Shown in pieces: positions 12,934-25,044 of a stretch of DNA of 64,000 nt (positions within the stretch are counted from its first letter, which is position 1; each line of letters opens with the position of its first letter). The notes under the pieces were generated by a model. It saw nothing but the letters and a program-made list of their open reading frames with translations. It had not been told where the DNA came from and did not search any database. The translations under genes were made by a program, and so were the position numbers. Source of the stretch: Carallia brachiata (Eukaryota > Streptophyta > Magnoliopsida > Malpighiales > Rhizophoraceae); NCBI GenBank assembly GCA_021464245.1, contig JADCRB010000046.1, positions 3,235,214 through 3,299,213 of the forward strand, written 5' to 3'.

Positions 12934-14906
12934 TATATATTATATATATATATATATGTTAGTATAAAGAGTAAGTATATACATTAAATGAACTTGATTG
13001 TTTTCGTAATAAAATTAATAAAATATAAAATAAAAATTATTATATTATTTTTATTATAAAAATAATAAATTTTACTATAAAAATAATTAAATTTATTACA
13101 GTATATACAACATCTGGATACCAATTTGAGCCAAAAATAAAAAAATAAAAAGTAGGCACGGGCGGAGTTGAGGTGACCTGGAGAAACGCGTAAAAGGTAA
13201 GGGAGGGCGTGACGTTAAAAAAGGGCAGAGAATCTTGATGTGATGATGATTGATTTTTGTTTGTCGATCACGACTCATTCAATAAAAATTAAAGAGAAAC
13301 TCCAAAGACTCCACCAAATCAAAAAGTAGATCGCAACAAGATGGTTCTGTTTTCTTTTCTTTTTTCTTTTTTTTTTTTTGGGTTTGTCTGGGGGGAAAGT
13401 CTTCTTGTATGTAAAGTTGGGAATCCCAAAAAGTTACTTTTTAACTTCCAACAACTTTATTATTGTTCGTTTTCTTCTTTTCATTGTTGTCTCATGTTTT
13501 GCACTGCCACAGCACTGGAAATGACGCTGCACCCATCCTTTCTCCCTCAATTTTTTACAGTTGTACCATGCAAAATTGGAAACCTCTAGACTTTTTTCTT
13601 TGAGCATTATAATAGATGAATATGTTACTTATCGTTTTTACAGACCTTTTGAGTTAGAATTATTTGTTGATATTTTAATTTTATTTTTTTTTCATAGAAA
13701 ATATTCAGTGTCTGAACCATAATGACTCTTGTGGGTCTCTCGTAGTGAATCTAGAACTTACAGATATCACCGCCACAAATTTTGTCAAACCCTGCAAAAT
13801 GGAGGAAAATAAAACAAGAAAATTATGTCAAAAAAAGGGGGTATTAAAGCCTAGTGGCACCAGCCGGCGCCGGCTAAAAAGATGTAAAAATATGACCATG
13901 TCAAAAACGATAAAATTGCTCACCAAGGAACTACAAATAAACTGGAATTTACTTATCATGACCTCAGTTGGCGAGATTCGTTCAATTTTTTGTGACCCAT
14001 CTTATTGTCAATGCATCTCTCTATTCAAGAATGCAAGCCTGCTAATTGAGCTTGGCCTCTATAACCACGTCAACTCACATTCTTTAGTTTTCATGCATCT
14101 AAAATTATTTTTTGATGTAGGAAAAAATATTCCGAAATGACATCTTTTTTTTTAATAGGAAAGAATGAATAGTCCTTTACAGTTTCGTCAAAAAAAATTA
14201 TACAGACTCACTGATAAGATGAGCTAGGTAATCTACATTGAACCCATAATAAAGTAAATCGTACACGTCCAACAAGTATTAAACTCTATGAACGTTTTGA
14301 TGAGATTCCAAACTAACATCCGCAGTTGCAAGCCAGGTGCAATAATGTTTTTAAAGGCGGTGTCTGGGCCGATTAAGCAAACGAACAGCCCATTGGTGCC
14401 TAGTTGGTCCTTCAACTATCAGATTTTGGTAGCAACAACTATCAGATTTAATGGCACATTTATGAGGCGACTCTAGTTAAAAGAATTAGTGTTTTTTCTA
14501 AGCCCCTTAAAAGATTGTAGTGGATGAACCAAAAAAAAAAAGGCAAAAAAAGATTGTTGTGAATAACTCTTTTATATGGATCTTACCAATTTATTAGCTA
14601 TAATAATATTAATATATTGTCCTGTGGAAAATGTAAAAATATACTAATTGATGTTTGGATTTGATATAAATATCAGGTTTAATTAAATGAGCCTTATCTG
14701 TGCAAAACAAATGAGACAAAATTGTTGTCAAATTTCATGCCGAAAGTAGAAAGATGTATCTGGGCAGGCAAATTTCCATACGTATGTCTCTGTTACCTCC
14801 AAAGGTACTGTTACTTAAATGAGCTTTGCCTTTCATATCATTATCTGAATAAGATTGCTGCTTTGACAAAAAAATTTTAATGTCAATTATCAACATTGTG
14901 ATATTA

Positions 14907-14960
14907 TTAAAGTGGACTTTCTCTTTGTTTAAAAAAAAAAAAAAAGTTAAAGTGGCCTTT
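14907..14960. repeat. poly(A) stub flanked by 14-bp direct repeats
   Basis: ttaaagtggacttt (14,907-14,920) recurs as ttaaagtggccttt (14,947-14,960). Between them is ctctttgttt followed by an A run and g. It belongs to the same class as the stubs at 9,432 and 11,243. Confidence 0.55.
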
Positions 14961-15122
14961 TTTCAATTCCATCGCTGTTTTTTTCCCTTCATCATTTCAA
15001 GTTAAAGTGTACCTATATCCAATACATTTTACTTTTGAGTTTTCAAATTCTTTTTTTGGTCCATTAAAAATTTTATTTGATTTTTTTTTATTTATTAAAA
15101 AATTCATTAAACCATGAAATGC

Positions 15123-15184
15123 ATAATAAAAGTAGTTAAGTAATTTTTCTATGGATAATAAAAGCAGTTAAGTAATTTTTCTAT
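15123..15184. repeat. 30-bp tandem direct repeat
   Basis: The 30-mer at 15,123-15,152 recurs at 15,155-15,184 with one mismatch (t/c at the eleventh base) and a 2-nt spacer. No poly tract lies between the copies, so it looks like a simple local duplication. Confidence 0.7.
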
Positions 15185-18094
15185 TTTCAAAAATTTTATA
15201 CATTTATTTATGATTAGAATTTGAAACTTCAAAAATCAAAGTTTAAATTTTTAACAAAACAAATATCTTTTAAAATGGAACTTCCTTGTTATTAGTTTAC
15301 AAATTCTTATCAGGCACTATTACATCATCAGAGAATAGTGTGTGAAGAATTTGTTTAAATGTAACAACATCCTATTTTTTCACAACTACGTCTTCATGTT
15401 TTACAACAAAAATACTATAAGATATATTCTTTTTTTTATTATAAAAAGTAAAGATATAATTACAAAAAAAAAAAAACGTAATAATTTCTTCAAACACAAT
15501 TTATCGGGTGCTTTAATTTTGTCGTTCTCATTAAGAATCGAGTTTGTCAAGCGAACGGGTCTAATTTCCAATGCGAGCCCCATCAAGAATTACGACTTGA
15601 CTTTCTTGTATGTTGTTTTGGATACGAACCACTTAGGTTATGACATATTTCATAATAATTTGTTTATAAGACAAAATTTAAAGACAAATGGTTTAGACCC
15701 ACTTTTATGTCATGTTGAAATCGGGCCTAGTATATAGCTAATAATAATTTATAAAGTTAAGTTAACTAGATGCCCTAATTTATGAAGGAAAATATTCTGT
15801 AGAAATATTTAAATAATAATAAAATAATAATAAAGTGGTATGAACTGATGAATAATTAAAATTTGATAAAAAAAATAAATTATTAAATAATATTAAATAA
15901 ATAGTATCAATAGTTTATTATTATTTAAAATTAAATTATATAAGGAAATTAATTTACGGATCCATATAGATTATTTATTTATTGGAATAAAAGTTGGATA
16001 TATTTATCTGCAGTAAAAGAGAAAAAAAATAGAGAGAGAAGAAGAATGTCTTTGTTTGCAGTAAAATATTTTATAAGAAAATATTTTTTTTATTTTTCGG
16101 TATTTGTTTCATATAAAATATTTTACAACAAAAAATTTTAAGAAAATTTAGAAAAAAATTTTAAAATTTTTAAGAAAATAACTTGCGTATATTCTGAATT
16201 AAAGTTAATTTTTTTAAAAAATATAAAATGTGTATTAAATAAGTGATAAGAAATTTTTATAAATATTTTATAAAAATAAATTATTTTTTGATAAATAAAC
16301 GAATTTAAAGAGCATTGCGATTTGCAAGAGGGAGAGTGTCCAAAGTGGAAGTATGAAAAGGCGAAGGCTCGTGCGATGCCTTTGCAGCCGTTTGCGTGTG
16401 AAAACTGAAAAGCAGAAAATCTTTTTGAAAGTAAAAAAATTAGGAAAGGCAAAAGACAAAAGGCTTCCACTTTCTTAACCTTAACATACATCACTCCACA
16501 GGCGCGTTGACGTACGCTTCCAGGTCTTTGCAGCAGTTGGCGCTTAACCTTTTTCGCGCGTGAGAGGCCCTACAAAAGTAGCGTGGTATAATGATTCTTT
16601 TTTTTGTTTGGAGGAGAGAAAGGGAGAGGTTAAAAAGGTGGTCAATCTCAAGTCATGTAAATGTAAGAGAGAGAAAGGGAGAGCTAAAAAGCTACAAGTA
16701 ATCTAGTCACGAATCTCTCTCTCTCTCTCTCCTGAAAATGATGGCCCCTTTTCTTTTCTTTCTATAATAACGCCATTTATTTTTTTTAATAATAGAAATG
16801 ATACATTAGATTGTGTATTGATCATTATATATGTCCAATGTCACTTATTATTATTTTTATTTAATTAATTTTAGTAAGATAGACTTTCTATTTAAATATT
16901 ATTTAATATGAATGAGTATTTTTTTATTTAAAGGTCTATTAAATTATAAATTATATTATAAAAATAATTTTTTTTCATAAATTTTACTCATCTTTTTTTA
17001 GATTTAAACTCAAAATTTTTAAAATTAAGACTTGATCTTTAACTATTAAGCTGTCTTCTAAAGAATTGAATGAGCATTTTTTACCTTTAATTGTGGATAT
17101 TAATGTATTGTAAATTTATTAATCTCTTTATATAGCTTATAGCTGTATTTGAACAAATTCTTTTTATTTGTGAGTAAGTATTATTGGAATTCCCACGAAT
17201 CAAAGAGAGAAATTATTAGTTTACCAACCAAACTACGAGAGGTAATAACATCATTTATCTCTAGGATATACGGACAAGAGAAGCATTTATTTATTTTTTT
17301 GTACTCTCATAAAAAAATAAAAAATATTTAAAACAATAAAAACAAAACACAAAAGAAAACAACGTAATAATAGCAAAATGCATGACATGACACCCGAAAA
17401 GTAGAAGCAGATTGTCCTGCCCACGAAGCATTTTTTTTACAGAAATCCTTGCATGCTGATGGATGGTACCCCCTAACTTAATTCCTTTTTCTCCAGAAAT
17501 TCTCTCTCTTTTCTACCCTTATCAATGTAAAACAAAAACTCTTTGATGCTCCTGTCCTGTCTGCCCCCACTAACCATATAGGTTTTACTCGTAGAGGGTG
17601 ACGTGTATTTAATTCCATGATTTTCAGGCCGAGCCATTTATTAGTGTTCCAATTTCTTTTTGACAAAAAGTACATAAACAGACAGGTGCCCATATATTTA
17701 CCCAATAAAAAAAAAAGTGCAAAAACTCATTATTTTTTTTTTGTTATAAAACATTTTATCGTAGTTTCAAAAAATCACCCCATCATTTCAATCGGGTAAT
17801 GGTTTGAGCAACAAATATTTGAATCCATAACCCGGACCCTTTCCTTTTTGGTTTTTTGCATTTTGTTTTGTGTTTTAACTTTTGACTGAGATTTACTAGT
17901 TTGGCCTGTTTTTTAACCAATTTTCTTTGGGATATTTTGGTCATTAACAGGGCGATAGGGAAAGATGGGACGGTGCTTGCGATGGAGGGGATCCGATCTC
18001 TCCTTTTCGCGTTGAATTCTTCTATAGCACCAAGCCTTTTTTTGTTTGACACATAAAAACTTTGTTAAGAGAGAGAAAGAACCAAAAACAGAGG

Positions 18095-18098
<4 letters not shown>

Positions 18099-18131
<33 letters not shown>
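18099..18131. repeat. GA microsatellite in the SMAX1 5' leader region
   Basis: An uninterrupted run of (GA)n lies about 560 bp upstream of the SMAX1 start codon, preceded by GA-rich sequence. Such tracts are common in plant 5' leaders and may bind GAGA-type BPC factors; that role is inferred from position only. Confidence 0.7.
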
Positions 18132-18132
<1 letters not shown>

Positions 18133-18586
18133 GAAAGGACAGAAAGCTAAAAGCTATTGCTTTGCTTTTCTTTCTGCTTTGGATTTGATTTCTCATTGCC
18201 CCTTTTTATTACACAAAACAGACTCTTCTGATTCTATTGAGTTCCTGACTTCCTGTGTCCCTCAAAACCTCCCTCAAAAGTTATCAAACTTGTCCATAAC
18301 AATCTTTGCTGTCTTAGAACCATAAAGATTCTTTTGATCCAAGAACCATAGATTCCCATTTCTTAGAATTTAAAAAAGCCCAAGTCTTTGGAATTCAATT
18401 AAATTCATTCCTATTTTTTATTTTTTTAAAAAAATTAAAATCCTACATTTTTATTTTTTTTCTTATCTCAGTGTTACAACTAATTAAAACGTATCAAATC
18501 AGACAAAATAATAAAAAAATTTGTAATAACCCCATTAAAAAATTGTTTAAAAAAAATTTGGGGAATTTTTTTTTCGTGTGTTTATG

Positions 18587-18602
18587 CCCCCCCCCCCCCC
18601 CC
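18587..18602. repeat. 16-nt poly(C) tract upstream of SMAX1
   Basis: Sixteen C in a row followed by gag and an A run, 85 bp before the ATG. It is either a real unstable tract in the leader or promoter, or an assembly-sensitive homopolymer. Confidence 0.8.
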
Positions 18603-18687
18603 GAGAAAAAAAAAAAGAGGTTTAAAGGTGTAGCCTTTTAGACCATTTTTTGTCCAGTTAGAAGGAGGAGGAGAAGGAGAAGAAGAA

Positions 18688-21600
18688 ATGAGAGCGGGGC
18701 TGAGCACGATCCAGCAGACCCTGACCCCAGAGGCCGCCAGCGTATTGAACCACTCAATAGCCGAAGCAAGCCGCCGGAATCATGTTCAGACCACTCCACT
18801 CCATGTGGCGGCGACGCTTCTGGCCTCGCCGTCCGGGTACCTCCGGCAAGCCTGCATCAAATCCCACCCAAACTCCTCTCACCCTCTCCAGTGCAGAGCC
18901 CTCGAGCTCTGCTTCAGCGTGGCTCTCGAGCGGCTACCTACTGCTCAGAACCACAGCCCCGGCCAAGACCCACCAATCTCCAATGCCTTAATGGCGGCTC
19001 TGAAGCGTGCCCAGGCTCACCAGCGGCGGGGTTGTCCTGAACAGCAGCAGCAGCCTCTGCTTGCCGTGAAAGTAGAGCTTGAGCAGCTGATGATATCGAT
19101 ACTCGACGACCCCAGCGTTAGCAGGGTTATGCGAGAAGCTAGTTTCTCCAGTCCAGCTGTTAAGGCCACAATTGAACAGTCTCTGAATTCTTCGTCAACC
19201 TCTGCTTCATCTGCTGCGAGTTCGAGCGCAATTGGAGTAGGTTTTCGCGCTCCCGGAGCAGTGGCAGTGCCTGCACCTATAGCCAATCGGAATTCGTACA
19301 TGAACCCAAGATTGCAGCAAGGGACGACAGCGCAATCTGGGCAGCAAAGAAATGACGACGTTAAACGGGTTTTTGATATTTTGTTGAGGACCAAGAAGAG
19401 GAATCCTGTTCTTGTGGGAGAATCCGAGCCGGAGACGGTGGTGAAGGAGGTTTTGAAGAGAATAGAAAGCAAAGAAATTGGAGATGGTTTACTAAAGAAT
19501 GTTCAGGTGATTCATTTGGAGAAAGAATTTCAAGATAAAGCACAGATACCAAGTAAGATTGTGGAATTGGCCAGTTTGATCGAGATCCGGATTGGGAATC
19601 TTGATTGTGGAGGGGTGGTTCTTGATTTGGGTGATTTGAAGTGGCTGGTTGAGCAGCCGGTGAGCTTTCCGACTGGGATTCATCAGCAGCAACAGCTTGT
19701 GTCGGACGTTGGGCGGGCAGCGGTGGCAGAAATGGGGAAGTTGTTGGGGCAGTATGGAGAGGGGAGCCGTGGCGGTGGGCGGATTTGGTTGATCGGAACA
19801 GCTACTTGTGAGACGTATTTGAGGTGCCAAGTCTACCATCCTTCCATGGAAAATGATTGGGATCTGCAGGCCGTGCCAATCGCTGCTAGAGCACCTCTTC
19901 CGGGGATGTTTCCAAGGTGTGTACATAATTGTTGATTCCTTGTTTTGAAATGCTTTCATGCTATTATTTTCATGCCATTGAACTTGATTTCTGCAGTATT
20001 CAGTGGCTAGGTGATTTAACTGAGATTGCTTTCCGAGTGCCCGTGTAGGATTTCGTGTAAATTGCATGTTTACTAAGAACATAATTTTTGTTGTTACAAG
20101 GAGTGGTTTCCATTATAATTTACATTTTTTTGAGGTTCTGAATGATCTCTTGCCTGGTCTTCATCCCATTGATCGTTGTCCCTGTTATAATTGTAGCTAT
20201 GACTTTTCAAACATTTTTAAGGTTTTAACAATTTTTGATGATATCTAGGCTTGGAGGCAATGGTATTCTTAGCAGCTCGGTTGAGTCTCTGTCGCCATTG
20301 AAGGGCTTTCAAACTGTGACGGTTGCTCCACTAAGGCGGTTGTCTGAGAACGCGGATCCTACTCGGAGAATCGGTTGCTGTCCTCAATGCACACACAGTT
20401 ATGAGCAAGAGCTAGCAAAGATTGTTCCCAAGGAGTTAGAGAAATCTTCTTCAGAAGTTAAACCAGAAGCAACTCGGCCGCCACTGCCACAATGGTTGAA
20501 AACCGCCAAGTCTCAAGACACTGATGCTACAGCACTGGATCATACTGCAGTAAGATTAAATCACAAATTTGTCTAGTTGGTGTTTTTCCCTTTTATGTGC
20601 TGGAATAGTTGTTTGCTATTTCATCTAGAACCTGATTACTTATGTCATGTATCACTCACAGACCAAGGATCAAGAGATCACTCGGGAGCAGAGGATTTTG
20701 GAACTACAAAAGAAATGGCAGGACACATGCTTGCGTCTTCATCCCGGTCATCATCAGCCCCACCGGGGCTCTGAGAAGACTGCCCAACAGGCTTTATCTA
20801 CGACGAGTTTGTACAACCCAAACCTTCTTTCTCGCCAACCTTTCCAGCCCAAGCTGAGCTTGAACACAAACCTTAGTATGAACTTGAAAATTAACCCAAA
20901 CCTTTTGTCCAGCCAGCCACCTGTACAGGCAGTTAAGTCACCTGGTAGCCCTGTCAGGACAGATCTTGTTCTTGGGCGACCGATGGTTGCTGACACTGCT
21001 TCGGATAAAGTCCATGGAGAACGCACCAAAGACTTTTTGGGGTCTGTCACTTCCGAACCACAAAGTACGTTGCATGAATTGCAGACTAACAAGCCTATGA
21101 GCACAGCAGACATTGACTCATTCAAGAAGCTCCTCAAGGGTCTTATTGAAAAGGTGTGGTGGCAGCGAGAAGCAGCATCCACATTGGCTACAACTGTGAC
21201 GCAATGTAGACTGGGAAATGGGAAACGGCGGGCTGCCGGTTCAAAGGGCGACATTTGGCTGTTGTTCACAGGTCCTGACAGGGTTGGCAAGAAGAAGATG
21301 GCATCAACACTTTCAGAGCTAGTATGTGGGGCTGATCCAATAATGGTTTGTCTGGGTTCAAGGCGTGACAATGGGGAGTCCGATGTAAACTTTCGTGGTA
21401 AAACAGCATTGGATCGTATAGTAGAAGCCGTTAGAAGAAACCCCTTTTCAGTAATCCTGCTAGAGGACATTGATGAAGCGGATATGCTTGTCAAAGGGAG
21501 CATCAAGCGGGCTATGGAGAGCGGTCGCCTTACAGATTCTCATGGCCGCGAAATCAGTCTTGGCAATGTTATTTTCATTCTCACTGCTAGCTGGTTGCCA

Positions 21601-22290
21601 GACAATCTCAAATTCCTATCTAATGGTGTTTCGCTTGATGACAAGAAGCTTGCCATTTTGGCGAGTGGAGAATGGCAGCTAAGGCTTTCCCTTTGTGAGA
21701 AAACAGCAAAACGCCGAGCCAATTGGCTGCATGATGAAGATAGGCCCTTGAGACCAAGGAATGATAATCCTTCAGGGCTATCATTCGACCTGAATGAGGC
21801 TGCTAATGCTGAAGATGATAAAGCAGATGGATCTCGCAATTCTAGTGATCTTACATTTGATCACGAAGAAGAACATGTCCTCAATCACAGAACCCTAATG
21901 CCCGCAGCTCATTCATTATCTCCCGAGTTGCTCAATTCTGTGGACGATCAAATTGTCTTCAAACCTGTGGATTTTGGCCCCATACAACGTGACATCTCAG
22001 ATTCCATCGCCAAGAGATTTTCCACCATCATCGGTGCAGGAGGGTTACCAATTGAAATACAAGACGAGGTGATCCAAAAAATTGCAGCCAGGGTGTGGTT
22101 AGGCCATACTGATTTGGAAGAATGGATAGAGAAGGAATTGGCACCAAGCTTCCACCAGCTCAAAACACGGTTACCACCTTCTGCGCACGATTCGATGGTT
22201 GCTCGACTCGAACTGGACAGCAATCTGAGTGGCCGGAGCCAAGGAGACCCGCCGGTGAGGAGTATCAGGGTGGTGGTTGATGAGTTGTGA
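18688..22290 (+). CDS. SMAX1: SMAX1/SMXL2-type ClpB-like repressor (karrikin/KAI2 pathway)
   Basis: Three exons: 18,688-19,916, 20,249-20,549 and 20,662-22,290. Junctions are phase 2 (AG|gtgtgt ... ctag|G) and phase 0 (GCA|gtaaga ... acag|ACC), giving 1052 aa. The double Clp-N domain fills residues 1-170 and starts MRAGLSTIQQTLTPEAA, the form diagnostic of the SMAX1/SMXL2 clade. The D1 P-loop at about 244-250 is degenerate (GESEPET, no GK). D2 keeps GPDRVGKKK at 714-722, an FRGKT motif at 754-758 (the site deleted in stabilised D53/SMXL mutants) and a Walker B-like VILLEDIDEAD at 774-784. An EAR motif, FDLNEAA, lies at about 885-891. Known for the family: a nuclear co-repressor that recruits TOPLESS and is degraded through MAX2 SCF after KAI2 signalling, controlling germination and seedling growth. 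Intact, with no internal stops. The start follows GAAGAAGAA. The length is slightly above Arabidopsis SMAX1 (about 990 aa). Confidence 0.95.
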
Positions 22291-22633
22291 TGATATTAAG
22301 ATCAGTAATTCAGCAGAACCAGTGTTAGGGGATACATCCGGTATTGCTTGATTTTCTGTGGATAGAGATGTAAATATGAGTCAACTGTTTTTGAACGACA
22401 ATTTGAGACGGTAAACGGTTAAAAAAAAAAAAAAGAAAAAGAAAGTAGAAAAGGGGTTAAAAAAACAGTTAAAGAGAAGAAGGGCGAGACGTTGACAGAT
22501 TGAAGGAACATTCTATAGGCCAGCAATGTCTCAAATTTGTTTTTTTTATTTTTTTTTATTTTAATGGTTGTTATAGAATTTTATAATAGTACATGTTATA
22601 GTGGTTATTTAATTATTTAGATGGAAGATGATC

Positions 22634-22639
22634 AATAAA
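22634..22639 (+). terminator. candidate poly(A) signal of SMAX1
   Basis: AATAAA about 345 nt after the SMAX1 stop, in sequence reading gatcaataaaaacaagg. It is the first canonical hexamer downstream. Plant poly(A) signals are loose, so this is a candidate only. Confidence 0.4.
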
Positions 22640-23269
22640 AACAAGGCAGCATTCATGTCGTTTTTAACTTCAGCACGATGTTTTTTTTTATTTTTTGGGC
22701 ATGTTGTTTATTATTTATAAAAGTGTGATGTTTAAAAAAAAAATTGTGTAAATATGTTTAATAAAGTATTTGAAAGACAAGTAATTAATTTAAAAAATAT
22801 AATATATTTTTTATAATTTAATAATTTAAATTATTATATATTTATATGTATCTACAATTTATGTTACGATAAAAAAAATTTTAAAAACAAAATATTGTTA
22901 TAAAAGTGTGTCGCCATGTGGACAGCCAAGTCAAATCACTTTCGCGTCTCCTTTTAACTTCGTTAGTTAGAGGAGAGGAACATACATTTTTTATTGGAAA
23001 ACACTTTTGCACACAAAACAAAGGACACGAAGTGACATGAATAACACAAAAAAACACTAGTTTCTTTTTTTTTTTTTTAACTTTTTTTTTAAAAATTAAA
23101 ATTTAAGCTACTAATAAATATACAAATAACAATATTAAGTATTATTAAGTTTTAATTTTTATTAAAAATAATTTTTAATTATTATTAAATATATTTAAGA
23201 TAACCTAAAATACTATTGAAGATTTAATTTTTTTTGTAAAAAAAAAATAAAAACAGAGTACTTCAGCCT

Positions 23270-23339
23270 TTCATCTGATAGTATATCCAAAAAAAATCTG
23301 CCAGTATATCCAAAAAAATTGAATATACTATCAGATGAA
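23270..23339. repeat. 17-bp perfect inverted repeat
   Basis: ttcatctgatagtatat at 23,270-23,286 is the exact reverse complement of 23,323-23,339. The 36-nt loop contains a second agtatatccaaaaaaa. It could fold as a hairpin or be a very short inverted-repeat element remnant. Confidence 0.7.
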
Positions 23340-24996
23340 TTTAAACTTTATTAAAGTTTAATATTTATATAGTATATTCTTGAGTCTTACATAATTTAAT
23401 TTTTTAGGTTAAATAATGTTTTAATATAGTATCAAAAAATTTATATTTAGACTATTCTATTTTAATATTTAAATGTACATTTTTACAAATATCGGAGACA
23501 TCTTTAATTCAAATTGTTAACTAAGAAACTTTCAATTGTAAGGGCGTGTCTTACTCAAAATTCTAAAAGATAATACAAAACTCAAGTTAATAGGAAAGTT
23601 AGTAGGAAGAGAAATTGAAAAGTATTATACATAATGTCACACCTTTATGTTATAGGAATAGGAGGCTTTGTATTCTTTAACATGCTCTTTTAATAAGTGT
23701 TAAGATTAATTAATACGCGACACTTAAAAGCTCAAACTAGTAAGAAAAGAGAAGTCTAAGAATATTATTAGAAGTCTTTGTTTTTTATCGATATAAAATT
23801 TTGTACTTTTTGATACATTCTCTTAATATATGAAAGATTTAATTAGTTGCTGCTACAAAAAAATTCGACTAAAACAAGCTAAATTCATATGTGAGTACTA
23901 AATTTTAATACTATGACAAATAAGGTCTTTAAAATTTTAAATCTACTTAAATGTTTGAGTTAATAAGAAGAAAAATTCAAACATATTATAAATTATATCT
24001 AATCTGTGTATCTTATATGCTTTAATAGAGTGACACTGTGACACGATTCACTGAGAAATGTATCCGGCTCGAGGTGGCTGGAAATAAGGCATTTAACATT
24101 GGGAACAACAAGGATATTGCAAAAGCTAGGCCACAGATTTTGGCGGACCAAACAATTAAGCCAACTTAGGTATTTGAATTTTGGTCGCCAAGTGGAACAC
24201 TATTACTATTAGGCAGGCCGATTTGTCAGCACACAAGAATTTGTCGCCTTACAGTTGTGAACAGATGTGAATCGTTCTCCGAGGGCTCCATCAGGACGTG
24301 GCAAAAATTTTGTGCACGTGTGTGATTGTTATGCGTTTTACGTGTACAATGTTTACAGCTTACAAGTATGTAAAAACTGGAAAAGAAAAAGGAAACCAAC
24401 GCAAAAGTTTAAATTTTGCAATTTTCAAATCTACGCATACTTTCAATAAATTTTTTTGATTAATTTCTTAATTACCTGAATGGTTATAGTATAACCTAAC
24501 GTTATAAATAGAAAGAGTATATTTAACTCCACCAAATACCCTGATAATTTTTAAACCCAAGACTTTTAACTTAATAATGTTCGATATTTACCATTAGACC
24601 ACAACAATTAGTGGTTTTCGATGAATTTTTATCTACTCTTCTAGCATGCATCGAATGAAAGCCTCTTTTTTTTGTTTTTTTTGTTTTGGAGAGAGTTAAA
24701 CTCATGTGAAAGAGACGAAGATGAAGATGAGTATAGTTACTTATATTCTAACCAATAAGATTAATAATTATTTAAATTAATGTTCAGAGTCGGTAAATGA
24801 AAACTTTGATCTAACAATAGAAGATTATGGAAAACTAATCACCACACGTGATGTGCTCACCAAGTGGAGGAGAATCGACAGAAAGCTAGAGAAATTTGAA
24901 GCTAGATTTCCAACAAAAGAAATTTGGTTTTCCACATTGAAAAAAGGGTTTGATGATTAACACATTATCCATTGCTAAAATATCTATTAGGAAATT

Positions 24997-25044
24997 AAAC
25001 ATTGGTTTTTTTTTTTTTTTGGGTACATTTTAGGAAAACATTGG
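24997..25044. repeat. poly(T) stub flanked by direct repeats
   Basis: aaacattgg occurs at 24,997-25,005 and 25,036-25,044, with further similarity upstream of each (taggaaa). Between them is a T run of about 15 then gggtacatt. Confidence 0.45.

Larger units (their letters stand above)
12934..18060. other. intergenic, AT-rich
   Basis: No gene recognised. It contains a TA run at about 12,930-12,958, a poly(A) stub with direct repeats at 14,907-14,960, a 30-bp near-perfect direct repeat at 15,123-15,184, a CT run near 16,713-16,732 and long AT-only stretches (15,780-16,260 and 16,790-17,110). The part just before 18,060 is the presumed promoter side of SMAX1; I could not place a TATA box with confidence. 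Confidence 0.45.

Noticed and set aside
13228..13250. miR172-like string agaatcttgatg followed by tgatgatgatt
   Set aside because: Only the first 12 nt match mature miR172; the rest has a 2-nt shift and I saw no complementary arm nearby.
13745..14140. 131-codon open frame on +
   Set aside because: Low-complexity Lys/Thr-rich start and no motif; no splice context that extends it.
15342..15737. 131-codon open frame on +
   Set aside because: Asn/Lys/Phe/Ile-rich AT-derived sequence without a recognisable domain.
20754..21506. 250-codon antisense frame in SMAX1 exon 3
   Set aside because: Mirror of a well-conserved coding exon; the sense frame carries all the family motifs.
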